This document shows, one piece after another, positions 43,219-54,614 of a DNA stretch of 64,000 nt. Under the pieces are notes generated by a model. The model saw nothing but the letters and a program-made list of their open reading frames with translations. It was not told the origin of the DNA and searched no databases. The stretch's first letter is position 1, and the number at the start of each line of letters is the position of its first letter. Origin of the DNA: Candidatus Methylospira mobilis (lineage in GTDB: Bacteria; Pseudomonadota; Gammaproteobacteria; Methylococcales; Methylococcaceae); assembly GCF_009498235.1 (NCBI RefSeq), contig NZ_CP044205.1, positions 119,716 through 183,715 of the forward strand, read 5' to 3'. The position numbers and the translations under genes were made by a program.

Positions 43219-44214
43219 ATGAATCTACGAAGCATCGACTTAAACCTGCTCACTGTATTTGAGGCGGTATACGAAGAGGGTAGTCAGGCCCGAGCGGCGG
43301 AACACATTGGCATGACGCAACCCGCCGTCAGCAATGCCCTGGCACGTCTCAAATACATTACCAAAGATGCTTTATTTACCGGTAAACCCGGCCAGCCATT
43401 GATTCCGACGCCGCGCGCCAAAGAAATTTATGATCAGATACATCATGGGCTCGATCTGATCAGAACCGGGTTATCCGACGAATTGGAGTTTGAACCGTCA
43501 CGCAGTCACCGAGAGTTTTCAATCTCTATCAGCTACGGCGGCGGTTCCATTCTCGGTAAATCCCTCTATGAAATAATCAGCACGGAAGCGCCCAATGTGC
43601 GCTTGACAATGCGCAGCATTGATCCGGAAAAAGAAGCGGTTGCCCTGTTACGCGATAATAGTCTGGATATCTTGCTGCATCATTGCCGGTTTCCCGGCAA
43701 AGGTTTGGCGCACGAACAAATCTATCAACACCAACCTGTTATTATTGCCAGAAAAGCCCACCCGAGAATCAGAGATGCGTTTACACGCGAAGACGCCTTA
43801 AATGAGCGTTTTGCCATAGTTTATGATGCCATGCCGCACGGCTATATTGCTCATCCTGAACTTGATCGCTGGCTTGATGCCGTTGATGAGCGCATTATGC
43901 TGAAAGTTCCCAACTTCATGACATTGTTGCTGATAGTGGCCGAATCGGATCTTCTTGCGTTCTCTACGCAGCAACTGGTTCATAGGATGATGGGGCGTTT
44001 CGAAATCAACAGTTATGCCATGCCATGGCAAGTAGCCAGAGCGCCGCTGTACATGATATGGCAACGCAATGCTCAATTTGATCCCGGGCATCGCTGGCTA
44101 AGAGAAAAAATCAAGGCAAGCATACGCGATACCTGGATAGCGCCTTACGACGAAAGAAAACACGAAGGCAGGGGGATCGACTTTGGCGGCTTGTTTACGA
44201 ATATGCCCTCATAG
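43219..44214 (+). CDS. LysR-family transcriptional regulator (NodD/LeuO-like)
   Basis: The 331-aa protein begins with the LysR winged helix (MNLRSIDLNLLTVFEAVYEE, then TQPAVSNALARLKYI), followed by an effector domain with DPEKEAVALLRDNSLDILLHH. The long N-terminal DLNLL form is that of the NodD/LeuO branch. It lies downstream of the YHYH gene on the same strand, not divergent, so its target is not obvious. Confidence 0.92.
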   Translation: MNLRSIDLNLLTVFEAVYEEGSQARAAEHIGMTQPAVSNALARLKYITKDALFTGKPGQPLIPTPRAKEIYDQIHHGLDLIRTGLSDELEFEPSRSHREFSISISYGGGSILGKSLYEIISTEAPNVRLTMRSIDPEKEAVALLRDNSLDILLHHCRFPGKGLAHEQIYQHQPVIIARKAHPRIRDAFTREDALNERFAIVYDAMPHGYIAHPELDRWLDAVDERIMLKVPNFMTLLLIVAESDLLAFSTQQLVHRMMGRFEINSYAMPWQVARAPLYMIWQRNAQFDPGHRWLREKIKASIRDTWIAPYDERKHEGRGIDFGGLFTNMPS

Positions 44215-44318
44215 AGTAAGCGGCTTTGCTACGTCATCGATGAGATTGATCGCGCTATATTCTTTATTAATAAAAATCAACTTGGTAACACGCCGCTCGC
44301 CTCAAGCTTGTCGAAGGA

Positions 44319-44516
44319 TTAAGCCCAGCGCGCTCCTCTTGCCTTGGCAATCTTGAGCTTGCCAGCCTGAACGATCATAGGGCCGCAGCATTGCACTTTC
44401 AGTCTGGGGGAAGCGGTTTTTTCGCCGTCGAAACGCACCGCGTCCTGTTTGATCAGGCGGATCGATTCCGAGGTGCTTGAGTTCAACCCCAGATCCGGCA
44501 GCAGATTTGCTACCGG
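44319..44516 (-). pseudogene. 3' fragment of a tyrosyl-tRNA synthetase gene (S4 domain)
   Basis: On the minus strand this segment reads PVANLLPDLGLNSSTSESIR, then LIKQDAVRFDGEKT, and ends IVQAGKLKIAKA before a stop. That is the C-terminal S4-like RNA-binding domain of bacterial TyrS, which usually reads (A)STSEAxRMIxQGAVxxDGExV ... VLQVGKRKFARV. Upstream coding is missing: at about 44517 it abuts a Tn3-like segment. It is a remnant and not functional. Confidence 0.6.
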
Positions 44517-44517
44517 G

Positions 44518-44661
44518 TATGGGCATGTCAATGTGCTGGGGGATTACTCGTTTACACCGGCAGAACAGGTGATGAACGGGCAACTAAGGCCGCTGAACCA
44601 GTCTACGGAAAAAGTTGACGGCCGTTAGCGTACGTTTCTGTACCATTGGACTTCAAACCCC
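44518..44661 (+). mobile_element. End of a Tn3-family transposon: tnpA C-terminus and terminal inverted repeat
   Basis: The plus-strand frame from 44518 reads YGHVNVLGDYSFTPAEQ and VMNGQLRPLN before TAG at 44626. This matches the C-terminal pattern HIN-GDYxW...VxxGxFRPLR of Tn3-family transposases. The stop falls in a ~38-base segment whose reverse complement starts GGGGTTTGAAGTCC at 44661 and continues toward ACAGAAACGTACGC, the layout of a Tn3-type terminal repeat. The rest of the transposon is absent. The junction with the tyrS fragment suggests recombination or deletion. By-eye matches only. Confidence 0.5.
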
Positions 44662-45029
44662 GTTTATGGCAATTACGGATAAACCCCCGACATCAGCTCG
44701 GCCTGGTTTTCGCGCCAACGATCAGTCGTGCAACTTCATCAAGACCACGCCGACAGACATCGGTTAATTGATCAAGCCGTGAGGTTTCGTCAGTCAGCGG
44801 CCCAGGTTTGTGTTATGAGTAGCTTTGCAAAGTCAGATGGTGTCCGCTGGCTAGACGGTCGTATATCCCGCCTGGGACGGTCACTTTGTAATACGCAGCT
44901 TTGGGCTCGGGATTCTTCAATGCTGCGTCGGTGACCACCGGTGTTTTCCCAAGAGAGACCGGCTTTACCGCCACTCGCTCTCAAACTCCGAACCTGCTTG
45001 GAAATCAAACGTCTGTGAAGCGAAACGCA
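44662..45029. other. Intergenic region downstream of guaA, no intact gene
   Basis: About 370 bases with no convincing gene. A minus-strand open stretch near 44700-44790 reads ETSRLDQLTDVCRRGLDEVA followed by a stop, and could be a coding remnant of unknown origin. No clear terminator for guaA was seen. Confidence 0.3.
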
Positions 45030-46631
45030 TCACTCCCACTCTATGGTCGCAGGCGGCTTGCCGGAAATATCGTAAACGACGCGCGAGATGCCCGGCACTT
45101 CATTGATGATGCGGCGCGATACTTCGTCGAGGAAGTCGTAGGGCAGGCGCGCCCAGTGCGCGGTCATGAAGTCGATGGTTTCCACCGCGCGCAATGCGAC
45201 GACGTAATCGTAGCGGCGGCCGTCGCCCATCACGCCGACCGAGCGCACCGGCAGGAATACCGCAAACGCCTGACTGGTCTTGTCGTACAGGCCGTGGCGG
45301 TACAGTTCCTCGATATAAATCGCATCGGCCTTGCGCAGCAGTTCGGCATATTCGGCCTTGACTTCGCCGAGGATGCGCACGCCCAGGCCCGGTCCCGGAA
45401 ACGGATGGCGGTACACCATCTCGGCGGGTAACCCCAGCTCAACGCCGATGGCGCGCACTTCGTCCTTGAACAGCTCGCGCAGCGGCTCCAGCAGTTTGAG
45501 CTTCATGTTCTCCGGCAGGCCGCCGACGTTGTGATGCGATTTTATAACCTGCGCCTTGCCGTTGACGCCGGCGGATTCGATGACGTCGGGGTAGATGGTG
45601 CCTTGCGCAAGCCAGCGCACGGCGCTCAGTTTGGCGGCTTCTTCGTCGAAAATTTCAACAAACAGCGCCCCGATGATCTTGCGTTTCTGCTCAGGATCGC
45701 TGACGCCGGCCAGCGCGCTGAAATAGCGCTCCGCGGCATTCACCCGGATCACCTGAACTCCCATGTGCTCGGCAAAGGTCGCAATCACCTGGTCGCCTTC
45801 ATGCAGGCGCAGCAGACCGGTATCGACAAATACGCAGATCAGCTGTTTCCCTATGGCCTTGTGCAGCAGCGCGGCCACGACCGACGAATCGACGCCCCCG
45901 GAAAGGCCGAGTATCACCTGCTCATTGCCGACCCGTTCGCGCAGGCTGGAAATGCTGTCTTCGATAATGTTGCGTGAGGTCCACAGCGTATTGCAATCGC
46001 ATATGCCGCGCACAAAACGCTCGATAATACGCTTGCCCTGGGAGGTATGCGTGACTTCGGGGTGAAACTGCAAGCCGTAGAAACGCCGGTCTTCGTCGGC
46101 GATGCCGGCGATTTCAGCATTATCGGTGCTTGCTATCAGTTTGAAACCGGGAGGCAACACGGTAACCTGATCGCCATGGCTCATCCACACGTCGAGCATG
46201 CCGAAACCTTCTTCCGAGCGGAAATCCTGGATATTGCGCAGCAAGGCGGAATGACCGCGCGCGCGCACTTTGGCGTAACCGAACTCGCGGTGCGAAGCAC
46301 TTTCGACTTTGCCGCCCAATTGTTCGGCCATGGCCTGCATGCCGTAACAGATTCCCAGCACCGGCGCTCCCTGTTCGAATACGGCTGCAGGCGCGCGCGG
46401 CGTGCTGTCGGCGGTAACCGTTTCCGGTCCCCCGGACAGAATGATGCCCTGCGGTTTGAAAGCCGCCAGGCGCGTAGCGTCCACGTCCCAGGGCTGGATT
46501 TCGCAATACACGCCCAGTTCGCGCACGCGTCGCGCGATTAATTGGGTATATTGCGAACCGAAATCCAGTATCAGGATTTTATGCGCGTGGATATCGCCGC
46601 TCTTTTTCTGTGTCGTGCTGTTGGCCGTCAT
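45030..46631 (-). CDS. guaA: GMP synthase (glutamine-hydrolysing)
   Basis: The 533-aa enzyme converts XMP to GMP. It has the class I amidotransferase domain ([20 protein letters not shown], catalytic cysteine in [17 protein letters not shown]) and the ATP pyrophosphatase P-loop [15 protein letters not shown], followed by the dimerisation domain ending PPATIEWE. Full length. guaB lies 12 bases upstream, forming guaBA. Confidence 0.97.
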   Translation of the reverse strand: MTANSTTQKKSGDIHAHKILILDFGSQYTQLIARRVRELGVYCEIQPWDVDATRLAAFKPQGIILSGGPETVTADSTPRAPAAVFEQGAPVLGICYGMQAMAEQLGGKVESASHREFGYAKVRARGHSALLRNIQDFRSEEGFGMLDVWMSHGDQVTVLPPGFKLIASTDNAEIAGIADEDRRFYGLQFHPEVTHTSQGKRIIERFVRGICDCNTLWTSRNIIEDSISSLRERVGNEQVILGLSGGVDSSVVAALLHKAIGKQLICVFVDTGLLRLHEGDQVIATFAEHMGVQVIRVNAAERYFSALAGVSDPEQKRKIIGALFVEIFDEEAAKLSAVRWLAQGTIYPDVIESAGVNGKAQVIKSHHNVGGLPENMKLKLLEPLRELFKDEVRAIGVELGLPAEMVYRHPFPGPGLGVRILGEVKAEYAELLRKADAIYIEELYRHGLYDKTSQAFAVFLPVRSVGVMGDGRRYDYVVALRAVETIDFMTAHWARLPYDFLDEVSRRIINEVPGISRVVYDISGKPPATIEWE

Positions 46632-46643
46632 GATGGTTCATCC

Positions 46644-48110
<1,467 letters not shown>

Positions 48111-48200
48111 TTACCTCACCTATAACGAAACCCCTAATTATAAGGCTTTCAAGGGATTTTTGTAAATATTTCCCTTGCTGCATCAATAAGTAGCAGGAAC

Positions 48201-49121
48201 TCAACCTGCGCGATCCACAATTTTTTTGTAAGCACAGGAATGCGTCGCCAAGGCTTGCGACAGATCCGGACTATCGGCTTGCCGCTCGGCGTAACATTGC
48301 AGATAAACCGTAACCAGCGCCGACGTTGCGATCGGCGTTAAAAAAGCGGCTTTCAAAGCCCAGGCAAATAGCAACGCGAATGCCGTGCGCCAGAGACCGA
48401 CATCGACCGGCAGGCTGGCGGCAGCGGCATCAACCGGGTACAGCATCAACGCGTAGAATACGGCAAATCCGCCATATTCGAAAATTAACGCATACAGCCG
48501 GTACCGCAGCAACTGCGGAAAACCGGCTGCCTGCATCAGCAAGGCCGATTGAGCGGAGCGCCAGGGATTGTCCTGCTCGCGCTGAAAATGCAGCGCCAGC
48601 ATCGCCTGGCTGGCTGAGCCGGCAATCAACCCGGCCAGACGAATCGACATTCGTTTTAATACCGGGGAGGCGGGCTTCGAAAGACAAGGAAGATAATGCT
48701 CGGGCATTTCTGTCAGCGCATTGCCTAGCATGCGTTTGATTTCAAAAAATTCAGTAGCGTTGAAGCGGCTCGTCGCGGCGGTTTTGGCAAAGGCGATCTG
48801 TGCCTTGCCTTCGGGGAGTTTGACGCCATCCGCCAGCGCGGCCAATAAAGCCAATTGTCCGGCCTCGACATCGAAAAAGAAAAAATTTTTCAGTGTGTGC
48901 AGCGCAAAAGCAAAACCGGCGCAACCAACAGCCGCGCCAAAACCGGCAAATGCGGCCGGCTTGGCGGAGAGAGAGGCAAATGCTATCAACAGGCCGGCGC
49001 CGCTCAATGCGGAAAAAAGAAATCCGACCGCTATGCCCAGATAAGCCATCAGACGGTACAGGACAAAAGGCATTGCGCTTTCTATTACACGCGTAGCTGC
49101 AAGCAGGTTGAAACCGGACAT
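48201..49121 (-). CDS. Hypothetical multi-pass membrane protein
   Basis: The 306-aa protein has about five hydrophobic helices: two near residues 15-70, and others around 160, 210-230 and 240-265. The middle region contains TEFFEIKRMLGNALTEMPE. AGGAG precedes the ATG. I do not recognise the family. It is downstream of, and in the same direction as, the chemoreceptor gene with a gap of 40 bases, so it may be co-transcribed. Confidence 0.65.
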   Translation of the reverse strand: MSGFNLLAATRVIESAMPFVLYRLMAYLGIAVGFLFSALSGAGLLIAFASLSAKPAAFAGFGAAVGCAGFAFALHTLKNFFFFDVEAGQLALLAALADGVKLPEGKAQIAFAKTAATSRFNATEFFEIKRMLGNALTEMPEHYLPCLSKPASPVLKRMSIRLAGLIAGSASQAMLALHFQREQDNPWRSAQSALLMQAAGFPQLLRYRLYALIFEYGGFAVFYALMLYPVDAAAASLPVDVGLWRTAFALLFAWALKAAFLTPIATSALVTVYLQCYAERQADSPDLSQALATHSCAYKKIVDRAG

Positions 49122-49161
49122 AAATATCTCCTGTTATACTTAGCCCGGTAAAGGCTCGGGC

Positions 49162-51285
49162 TTATTGCAACTGAAAGACGGCTATCGCTTCCTGCAACTG
49201 CGCCGCCTGCTCTTTAAGATGTCCGGCGGAAGTCACTGCTTCCTGCACCAATGCAAAGTTCTGCATGACGATATCGTCCATCTGGGTAACGGCCTTATTG
49301 ACCTGATCGATACCGGAGCTTTGTTCCAGCGACGCGGCTGAAATTTCCGACACGATTTCTGTTACACGCTTGACCGACAGGACAATTTCATCCATGGTCT
49401 GTCCGGCATCCTTCACCTGCAGGCTGCCGCTGTCGACCTTTTCCACCGAATCGGAAATCAGCTGTTTTATTTCCCTGGCGGCGGAGGCGGAGCGTTGCGC
49501 CAGAGTGCGCACTTCGCTGGCGACTACCGCGAAACCGCGGCCCTGCTCGCCCGCGCGGGCCGCTTCCACAGCTGCATTCAAGGCCAGAATATTGGTCTGG
49601 AACGCCAGACCGTCGATAACGGCGATGATATCCGACACCTTGCGCGAACTTTCCTGTATCGAGTTCATGGTTTTTACGACCTCGGCGACAACCTTGCCGC
49701 CTTTGCTTGCTACTTCCGATGTTTCAATGGCCAGCAGGCTTGCCTGTTGCGCGCTTTCGGCATTGCGTCTGACCGTTGCGGCCAGTTCATTCATGCTCGA
49801 CGCCGTTTTTTCCAGCCCGTCCGCCTGTTGTTCCGAACGCTGGGACCGCTCCTGGTTCACGGTCGCAATTTCGGTTGCGGAATGATCGATCGTCCTCGCA
49901 ATATCGACAATGCGGCCCATCATAAGTTTCAATTGCTTGCAGGTCAGATTGATGCTTTGCGCGGATTGTCCGAACAAGCCCGGATACTCCAGTTCGACCT
50001 GTTGCGTTAAATCGCCCTGCGCCACCGCAGTCGCTACGCGCGATATATCGCTCAACCCCTGGAAGGCCATATGATCCAGGGCGTTCAACATTTCCGCCAT
50101 GGTTTTGGAACACCCGTGCCGGGCGGTTACGTCGACATTGTAGGAAAAATCGCCATTGGCAAACGCGCGCACGACTTCACGTACCTCGTCGATCATCTCC
50201 AGCAGACTGGCTTTCATTTCCGCCATTGCAGCGAGGATGCTATCCTTGTCGCCTGGCTGCAGCGGGATATGGACGCGTAAATCCCCCATGGCGATAGCCT
50301 GAGCCACAGACACGACCTCGCGCGGCGTACCGCCTATGGTCAGCAGCAAGCCGGCGCGCAATTCGTTCAAGGCCCGGCAAATAGTGCGGTCGAAACCGAT
50401 GCGATCGGTCAGATAAATTTCATGGCTGAAATCGCCCTTGCCCATATTTTTTACCGCCAGTTCCACTTCAAGTACGATGCCGCGCAACTCGTTGCGCATG
50501 GTCTTGAGCGCATGGAGCAGACTGATGTCATCGCCGGGACGCAGATGTATCGGTACCGACAGGTCTCCCAGCGCGATATGTTCGGTTATTTCTACGAGAT
50601 TAGCCGGCTCGCCCCCCAGGTTGAAGAAAATGCTGCGCGAAATAAGTACCGCCGCCGCCGCCGCGCTCAGCAGTGAAACGAACAAAATCAACAACGATAG
50701 CGCATTCGCGCCCAGGATATCTTTCGATGCCGTTGTTTCATCGGACAGCACGCGTTGGCGGGCAAGCGCCGTGACCTTGTCTATCGCCGCGCGGTGCGTT
50801 TCATAAGACTGATTCAAGCGCGGTATGAGTGCATTGGCCGCGGCTTTGTCGCCTTTTATTACGGCCGGGATAAATTCGTTTAAAGATACGTTGTAGAATG
50901 TCTGCGCGGATTGGTAGGATTGCTGAAGCAGCGCCAGCGCCAATTCGCCGCTCAATCCCTGCTTGGCCCAGAATTCATGACGCGCGTCGTATTCGTCCTT
51001 TAATTTCTTCTCTCGCTCGATCAGGCGCTCCTGTTCCTTTCTGTCCTCGGCTCTCAGCAGTTGCAGGTTGACCAGGTAGGATTCGATGATGTATTCCGGC
51101 GGTGGCAAGACATCTGCTATCAAATCCTTGCCCTGTACAATATGCTGATACCTTGATCCGTTCACCTGCCACTCGTGCAGGGTCATGAAAGACCAGCCGC
51201 CATACGTTACGAATCCCAGTGTAATGATGGATATCAGCACGACAAAACGGTGCGGAATCTTCATTGTTCCGAACAATACTTTCAC
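49162..51285 (-). CDS. Methyl-accepting chemotaxis protein with multiple HAMP domains
   Basis: The 707-aa protein has a membrane helix at 12-34, a four-helix-type periplasmic sensor, a second helix near 195-218, and then a chain of HAMP-like units ([54 protein letters not shown]). The signalling domain has [20 protein letters not shown] and [20 protein letters not shown]. No NWETF methylation-enzyme tether is present at the end (AIAVFQLQ). The start may be GTG 51285 or ATG 51264. It is a clear paralogue of the receptor at 59337. No che genes are nearby. Confidence 0.95.
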   Translation of the reverse strand: MKVLFGTMKIPHRFVVLISIITLGFVTYGGWSFMTLHEWQVNGSRYQHIVQGKDLIADVLPPPEYIIESYLVNLQLLRAEDRKEQERLIEREKKLKDEYDARHEFWAKQGLSGELALALLQQSYQSAQTFYNVSLNEFIPAVIKGDKAAANALIPRLNQSYETHRAAIDKVTALARQRVLSDETTASKDILGANALSLLILFVSLLSAAAAAVLISRSIFFNLGGEPANLVEITEHIALGDLSVPIHLRPGDDISLLHALKTMRNELRGIVLEVELAVKNMGKGDFSHEIYLTDRIGFDRTICRALNELRAGLLLTIGGTPREVVSVAQAIAMGDLRVHIPLQPGDKDSILAAMAEMKASLLEMIDEVREVVRAFANGDFSYNVDVTARHGCSKTMAEMLNALDHMAFQGLSDISRVATAVAQGDLTQQVELEYPGLFGQSAQSINLTCKQLKLMMGRIVDIARTIDHSATEIATVNQERSQRSEQQADGLEKTASSMNELAATVRRNAESAQQASLLAIETSEVASKGGKVVAEVVKTMNSIQESSRKVSDIIAVIDGLAFQTNILALNAAVEAARAGEQGRGFAVVASEVRTLAQRSASAAREIKQLISDSVEKVDSGSLQVKDAGQTMDEIVLSVKRVTEIVSEISAASLEQSSGIDQVNKAVTQMDDIVMQNFALVQEAVTSAGHLKEQAAQLQEAIAVFQLQ

Positions 51286-51423
51286 TGGAGTACCCTTATC
51301 AATAAAGCGACTTGCTACGAATGGCGGGCCAAGCCATGTTGGCGGACGGATTCGGGCATATACACCCCGGGTACATGTTTTGCAAAATGCGGTACCTGCT
51401 GTTACATGATGGCGCGGAAGCGG

Positions 51424-51849
51424 TTACATGCCTTTTTTAGGCGTGGAGACGGCTGCCGGAAAACACGCCTGGGCGGAAGCGGTCTTGGCTTCCTTTAAGC
51501 GCGCACGCAATTTTTCCGACTGCGGCGGGTCCCGGAACTCGCCGCCTCTGTCGCCGGCCATGCCCATGAAATGGGAAAACGTCTGTGCTTGCGAAAAATC
51601 TTCATAAGGCATCAGGCTTGCAATTTTATCGATGCTGCACACACAGTGATAAAGATTGTCATAATTCTGCTCACCCAAATCCTTCATGCACTCGAAAACG
51701 TATTCCACGCGCGCCTGCGTCGGAAAATCGTTTAGTGGTTTCTCCGTAACCGCTTGCTGCTGCCGGTTACAACCTGGCAATACGGCAAAAACGGCGGCGA
51801 GTACAGAGGCAAGTAAGGCTATTCGTTTCATAATGCGTTTTCTCGACAT
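51424..51849 (-). CDS. Putative lipoprotein
   Basis: The frame is open from 51873; ATG 51849 (MSRKRIMKRIALLAS) or 51831 (MKRIALLAS) gives a signal peptide with the lipobox VLPG-C. The mature part has paired cysteines (FECMKDLGEQNYDNLYHCVC), then ASLMPYEDFSQAQTF and an ACFP end. I do not know a function; the cysteine pattern suggests disulfides in the periplasm. Confidence 0.65.
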   Translation of the reverse strand: MSRKRIMKRIALLASVLAAVFAVLPGCNRQQQAVTEKPLNDFPTQARVEYVFECMKDLGEQNYDNLYHCVCSIDKIASLMPYEDFSQAQTFSHFMGMAGDRGGEFRDPPQSEKLRARLKEAKTASAQACFPAAVSTPKKGM

Positions 51850-51985
51850 GTTTGGTGCTTCGGGTTTTCTCATTAACTATTCTGTCGGCGTAATTTGCGC
51901 ATGGTTATCTGCTCATTCTATTGAGCCGCGCACGAGCCTTCGGCTGAAATATTTTGCAAGGGTAACTGAATAGTGGTTACTCTAT

Positions 51986-52462
51986 TCATTTTTCGACCGC
52001 AAAGTCGACTATTTGTTTCAATTGCCGGTTTATCTCCCGGAAAAACGCATTAAGCTTTTCATTCTCGGTATCAGTCGGCAGTAAGTGAGTCGTTACCATC
52101 ACCTTGCCGTTTTCCGAGCGCACAGCAACATTACACGGCATGTAAGCCACCGCTGCCGGGGATATCTCCAGCATTTCCCTGGCCTGTGTCAGATTACAGA
52201 ATTGCAGCGTATCATAATCGGGAAAAGGGATGGCTTCGCGGGTGCGTATGACGCTGCCGATATGATTGTGGCCCGTAATCCTGTAATTATGCTCAGCAAT
52301 TGCCAGCTCCAGCTCGGCGAGCACGTCCGCGTAGGGTTTGAACGACTCGGCCTGATACCATGACGGCGCCGTCGCTGCGGACGGGTACGGCGCGCAACCG
52401 TTGATCACGAAGGCCTGGCATAAAACTATAAACTGATATAATACGTTACCCTGCCTGGGCAT
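51986..52462 (-). CDS. DUF302-domain lipoprotein or exported protein
   Basis: I use ATG 52462 (MPRQGNVLYQFIVLCQ), which starts a hydrophobic signal with INGC as a possible lipobox. The 158-aa protein has the DUF302 pattern: ALEAAEHN-like ELAIAEHNYRITGHNHIG, FPDYDTLQFCNLTQAREMLE and AYMPCNVAVRSENGKVMV. DUF302 proteins are common near redox and sulfur genes, with unknown role. It is transcribed divergently from mobA. Confidence 0.75.
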   Translation of the reverse strand: MPRQGNVLYQFIVLCQAFVINGCAPYPSAATAPSWYQAESFKPYADVLAELELAIAEHNYRITGHNHIGSVIRTREAIPFPDYDTLQFCNLTQAREMLEISPAAVAYMPCNVAVRSENGKVMVTTHLLPTDTENEKLNAFFREINRQLKQIVDFAVEK

Positions 52463-52529
52463 GGAAGGCCACCGCATTCGGTCTGCAAAGAAACCGGATT
52501 AATAACAGTAATATTGCAATAAAACAAGG

Positions 52530-53120
52530 ATGCCTGACCCAAGACACGAAATTACCGGCATTATTCTGGCGGGCGGCATGGCCAGGCGTATGGGCGGTAT
52601 CGACAAAGGCCTGTTGCTCTACCGGGGGCAGCCGTTGGCAAGCCACGCATTAAAAACGATGGAAACCATAACCGGCTCGATATGCATCAGCGCCAATCGC
52701 AATCAGGCGCGTTACGCCGTCTTTGGTTATCCGGTCGTTTCCGATACGGTAACGGGTTACGCGGGACCTTTGGCCGGATTGCTGGCGGGGATGAAATCGT
52801 CCGATACCCCCTATGTGCTTTCCATTCCCTGCGATTGTCCGTTTATCAGCGCTGAAGTTCTGACGCGTCTGCGCGATGCTGCCGCGGATGCCGAAATCGT
52901 CACGCTGCATGACGGTTCGCGCACGCATCCTGTTTTCATGCGGGTTAATCGCAATCTGGCGGATTCTCTGGAAAACTATCTGGCGCAAGGTCAACATAAA
53001 GTGATCGCATGGATAGAACGGCACCGTTACCAGATGGTGGATTGCAGCGATCTGGCCTCCTGCCTGCGCAACATCAATACGCCGCAGGATCTGGCGGCCG
53101 TCAACAGGGACGCAGACTGA
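52530..53120 (+). CDS. mobA: Molybdenum cofactor guanylyltransferase
   Basis: The 196-aa protein transfers GMP to molybdopterin. Motifs are GIILAGGMARRMGGIDKGLL (nucleotide binding), GYAGPLAGLLAGM and VLSIPCDCPFIS, with NINTPQDL near the end. Length is normal. It overlaps the convergent SPOR gene by 20 bases at the 3' end (53101-53120). Confidence 0.95.
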   Translation: MPDPRHEITGIILAGGMARRMGGIDKGLLLYRGQPLASHALKTMETITGSICISANRNQARYAVFGYPVVSDTVTGYAGPLAGLLAGMKSSDTPYVLSIPCDCPFISAEVLTRLRDAAADAEIVTLHDGSRTHPVFMRVNRNLADSLENYLAQGQHKVIAWIERHRYQMVDCSDLASCLRNINTPQDLAAVNRDAD

Positions 53121-53868
53121 CCGAAACACCCGACTTATCAAACGCACCGAGCACCGTCTCAAGTTGGCTGCGTCCGCCCTGCCAGGGTATTTCTATCCAA
53201 TATCCTTGTATTGCCGTTTCGCGCGGACGGATTTCCGTCGCGATATTGCGCTCGAAGTATTTTTTTTGGGCGTCCTCCACGCCTTCTTTGGTCTGAAACA
53301 AGCCCAGAGATATGTAACCGGCCAGCTCGCCCCGGTCGAACAGCCACAAGTCGCGTATCCCCTTCTCCTGCAATAATCTGCGATTGTCGCGCCCCGCCTC
53401 GATATTCGCCGCTCTGGGGTAAAGCAGCCAATAACCGTCTGCAACGCCGACTGAACGGTTCACCAGTGTTGTCTGTGGAACCTTGCGCGCAATACCCTCC
53501 TGGGCTATCCGGGCGTTCATATCCGTAACAAAGGGTCCGACCAGCCAGCAGCCCGGAGCATGCACCGGCGGCGCCGGCTGCACGTTCGCCGCTGCGATTA
53601 CCGCCTGTGTGGGTTGCTGCAACGATATTTTCAGCTTTGCGCCTTTCGCCGGCGTTATCGGAGCAGGCGCGGGCATGAGTTGTTCGGCCGGCAGCGGAGG
53701 CTGTTCTGCCTGGGGTGGCGGTACTTCCGACAGCAGCTTGATATGTTCGGTCGCATTCGGCAGGTCCAACGCGATGTGCCGGACGCCGTCTTCGCTGTGT
53801 TGCGAGCGCACTTCCCACACGTAGAACGCAATATTGGCCGTCAACAATATAAAGAAAATTACTCTCAT
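53101..53868 (-). CDS. SPOR-like membrane-anchored protein
   Basis: The 255-aa protein has an N-terminal membrane helix (MRVIFFILLTANIAFYVWEV), a proline-rich linker (EVPPPQAEQPPLPAEQLMP) and a C-terminal region resembling a SPOR domain (CWLVGPFVTDMNARI; AGYISLGLFQTKEGVEDAQK). SPOR domains bind denuded peptidoglycan at division sites. Its start overlaps the coaX stop. The match to SPOR is by pattern only. Confidence 0.65.
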   Translation of the reverse strand: MRVIFFILLTANIAFYVWEVRSQHSEDGVRHIALDLPNATEHIKLLSEVPPPQAEQPPLPAEQLMPAPAPITPAKGAKLKISLQQPTQAVIAAANVQPAPPVHAPGCWLVGPFVTDMNARIAQEGIARKVPQTTLVNRSVGVADGYWLLYPRAANIEAGRDNRRLLQEKGIRDLWLFDRGELAGYISLGLFQTKEGVEDAQKKYFERNIATEIRPRETAIQGYWIEIPWQGGRSQLETVLGAFDKSGVSVSLRPC

Positions 53869-54614
53869 GTCGCATCCGATACGGCTATCGACAATCCCAT
53901 CAACACCAGATTCGGTTCCAGACGATGCGGGAGGTTCAATCCGGCAGCGATATGCGGCGCATCGCCTCCGGTCAGAAACAGCGCGCAGTCACGTCCGTAT
54001 TGTTGCATGAAATGCTCGATCAGTCCTATAGCGGCTCCCGATACCCCCGCGGCTATCGCGTCGGCAGTGGTTTTGCCCGGCCCTTGATGGCTGCCATGAT
54101 GCGCCATCGACAGTCTGTCGGCGCCCTGGGCCAGCGCCGTCCTCATCATGTTCAGACCGGGTGCGATGACTCCGCCTCGATGCTTTCCGTCCGCATCCAG
54201 CCAATCCAGCGTAATCGCGGTTCCGCAATCGGCCACGCATGCCGGACTTGCCGGTGACAGACGGTGCGCCGCAAGCAGGCCCAGCCAGCGGTCGACGCCC
54301 AATGCGGAAGGGTCTTCATAGCCGTTGATAACGCCCGACATTTGTTTGCACGCGCTAATCCTGCGCACTTCGAGCCGCCAGCGCTCCGCTACCCAGGCGA
54401 TGACGGCGTCATCTATCCGTCTCGCGGCTACACTGGCCAGCGCGACTGCCGACGGACGCGCCAGCTCGCCCCAATGACGATCCAGCAGTGCGTGCGAGAA
54501 CGGCAATCGGGCGGGTATTGCTTTGCCGGCTTCTATCTGTTGCCCTTCCCGCGCAAAGCCCCATTTGATGCGGCTGTTGCCCGCATCCAGTAACAGTATC
54601 CGGTCAGCCGTCAT
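53865..54614 (-). CDS. coaX: Type III pantothenate kinase CoaX
   Basis: I take ATG 54614 (MTADRILLLDAGNSRIKWG), with TGGA upstream; a second ATG at 54623 is three codons earlier. The 249-aa product has the ASKHA P-loop-like DAGNSRIKWG, DPSALGVDRWLGLLAA, DCGTAITLDWLDADGKHRGG and LFLTGGDAPHIA. It starts coenzyme A synthesis from pantothenate. Its 5' end overlaps birA. Confidence 0.95.
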   Translation of the reverse strand: MTADRILLLDAGNSRIKWGFAREGQQIEAGKAIPARLPFSHALLDRHWGELARPSAVALASVAARRIDDAVIAWVAERWRLEVRRISACKQMSGVINGYEDPSALGVDRWLGLLAAHRLSPASPACVADCGTAITLDWLDADGKHRGGVIAPGLNMMRTALAQGADRLSMAHHGSHQGPGKTTADAIAAGVSGAAIGLIEHFMQQYGRDCALFLTGGDAPHIAAGLNLPHRLEPNLVLMGLSIAVSDAT

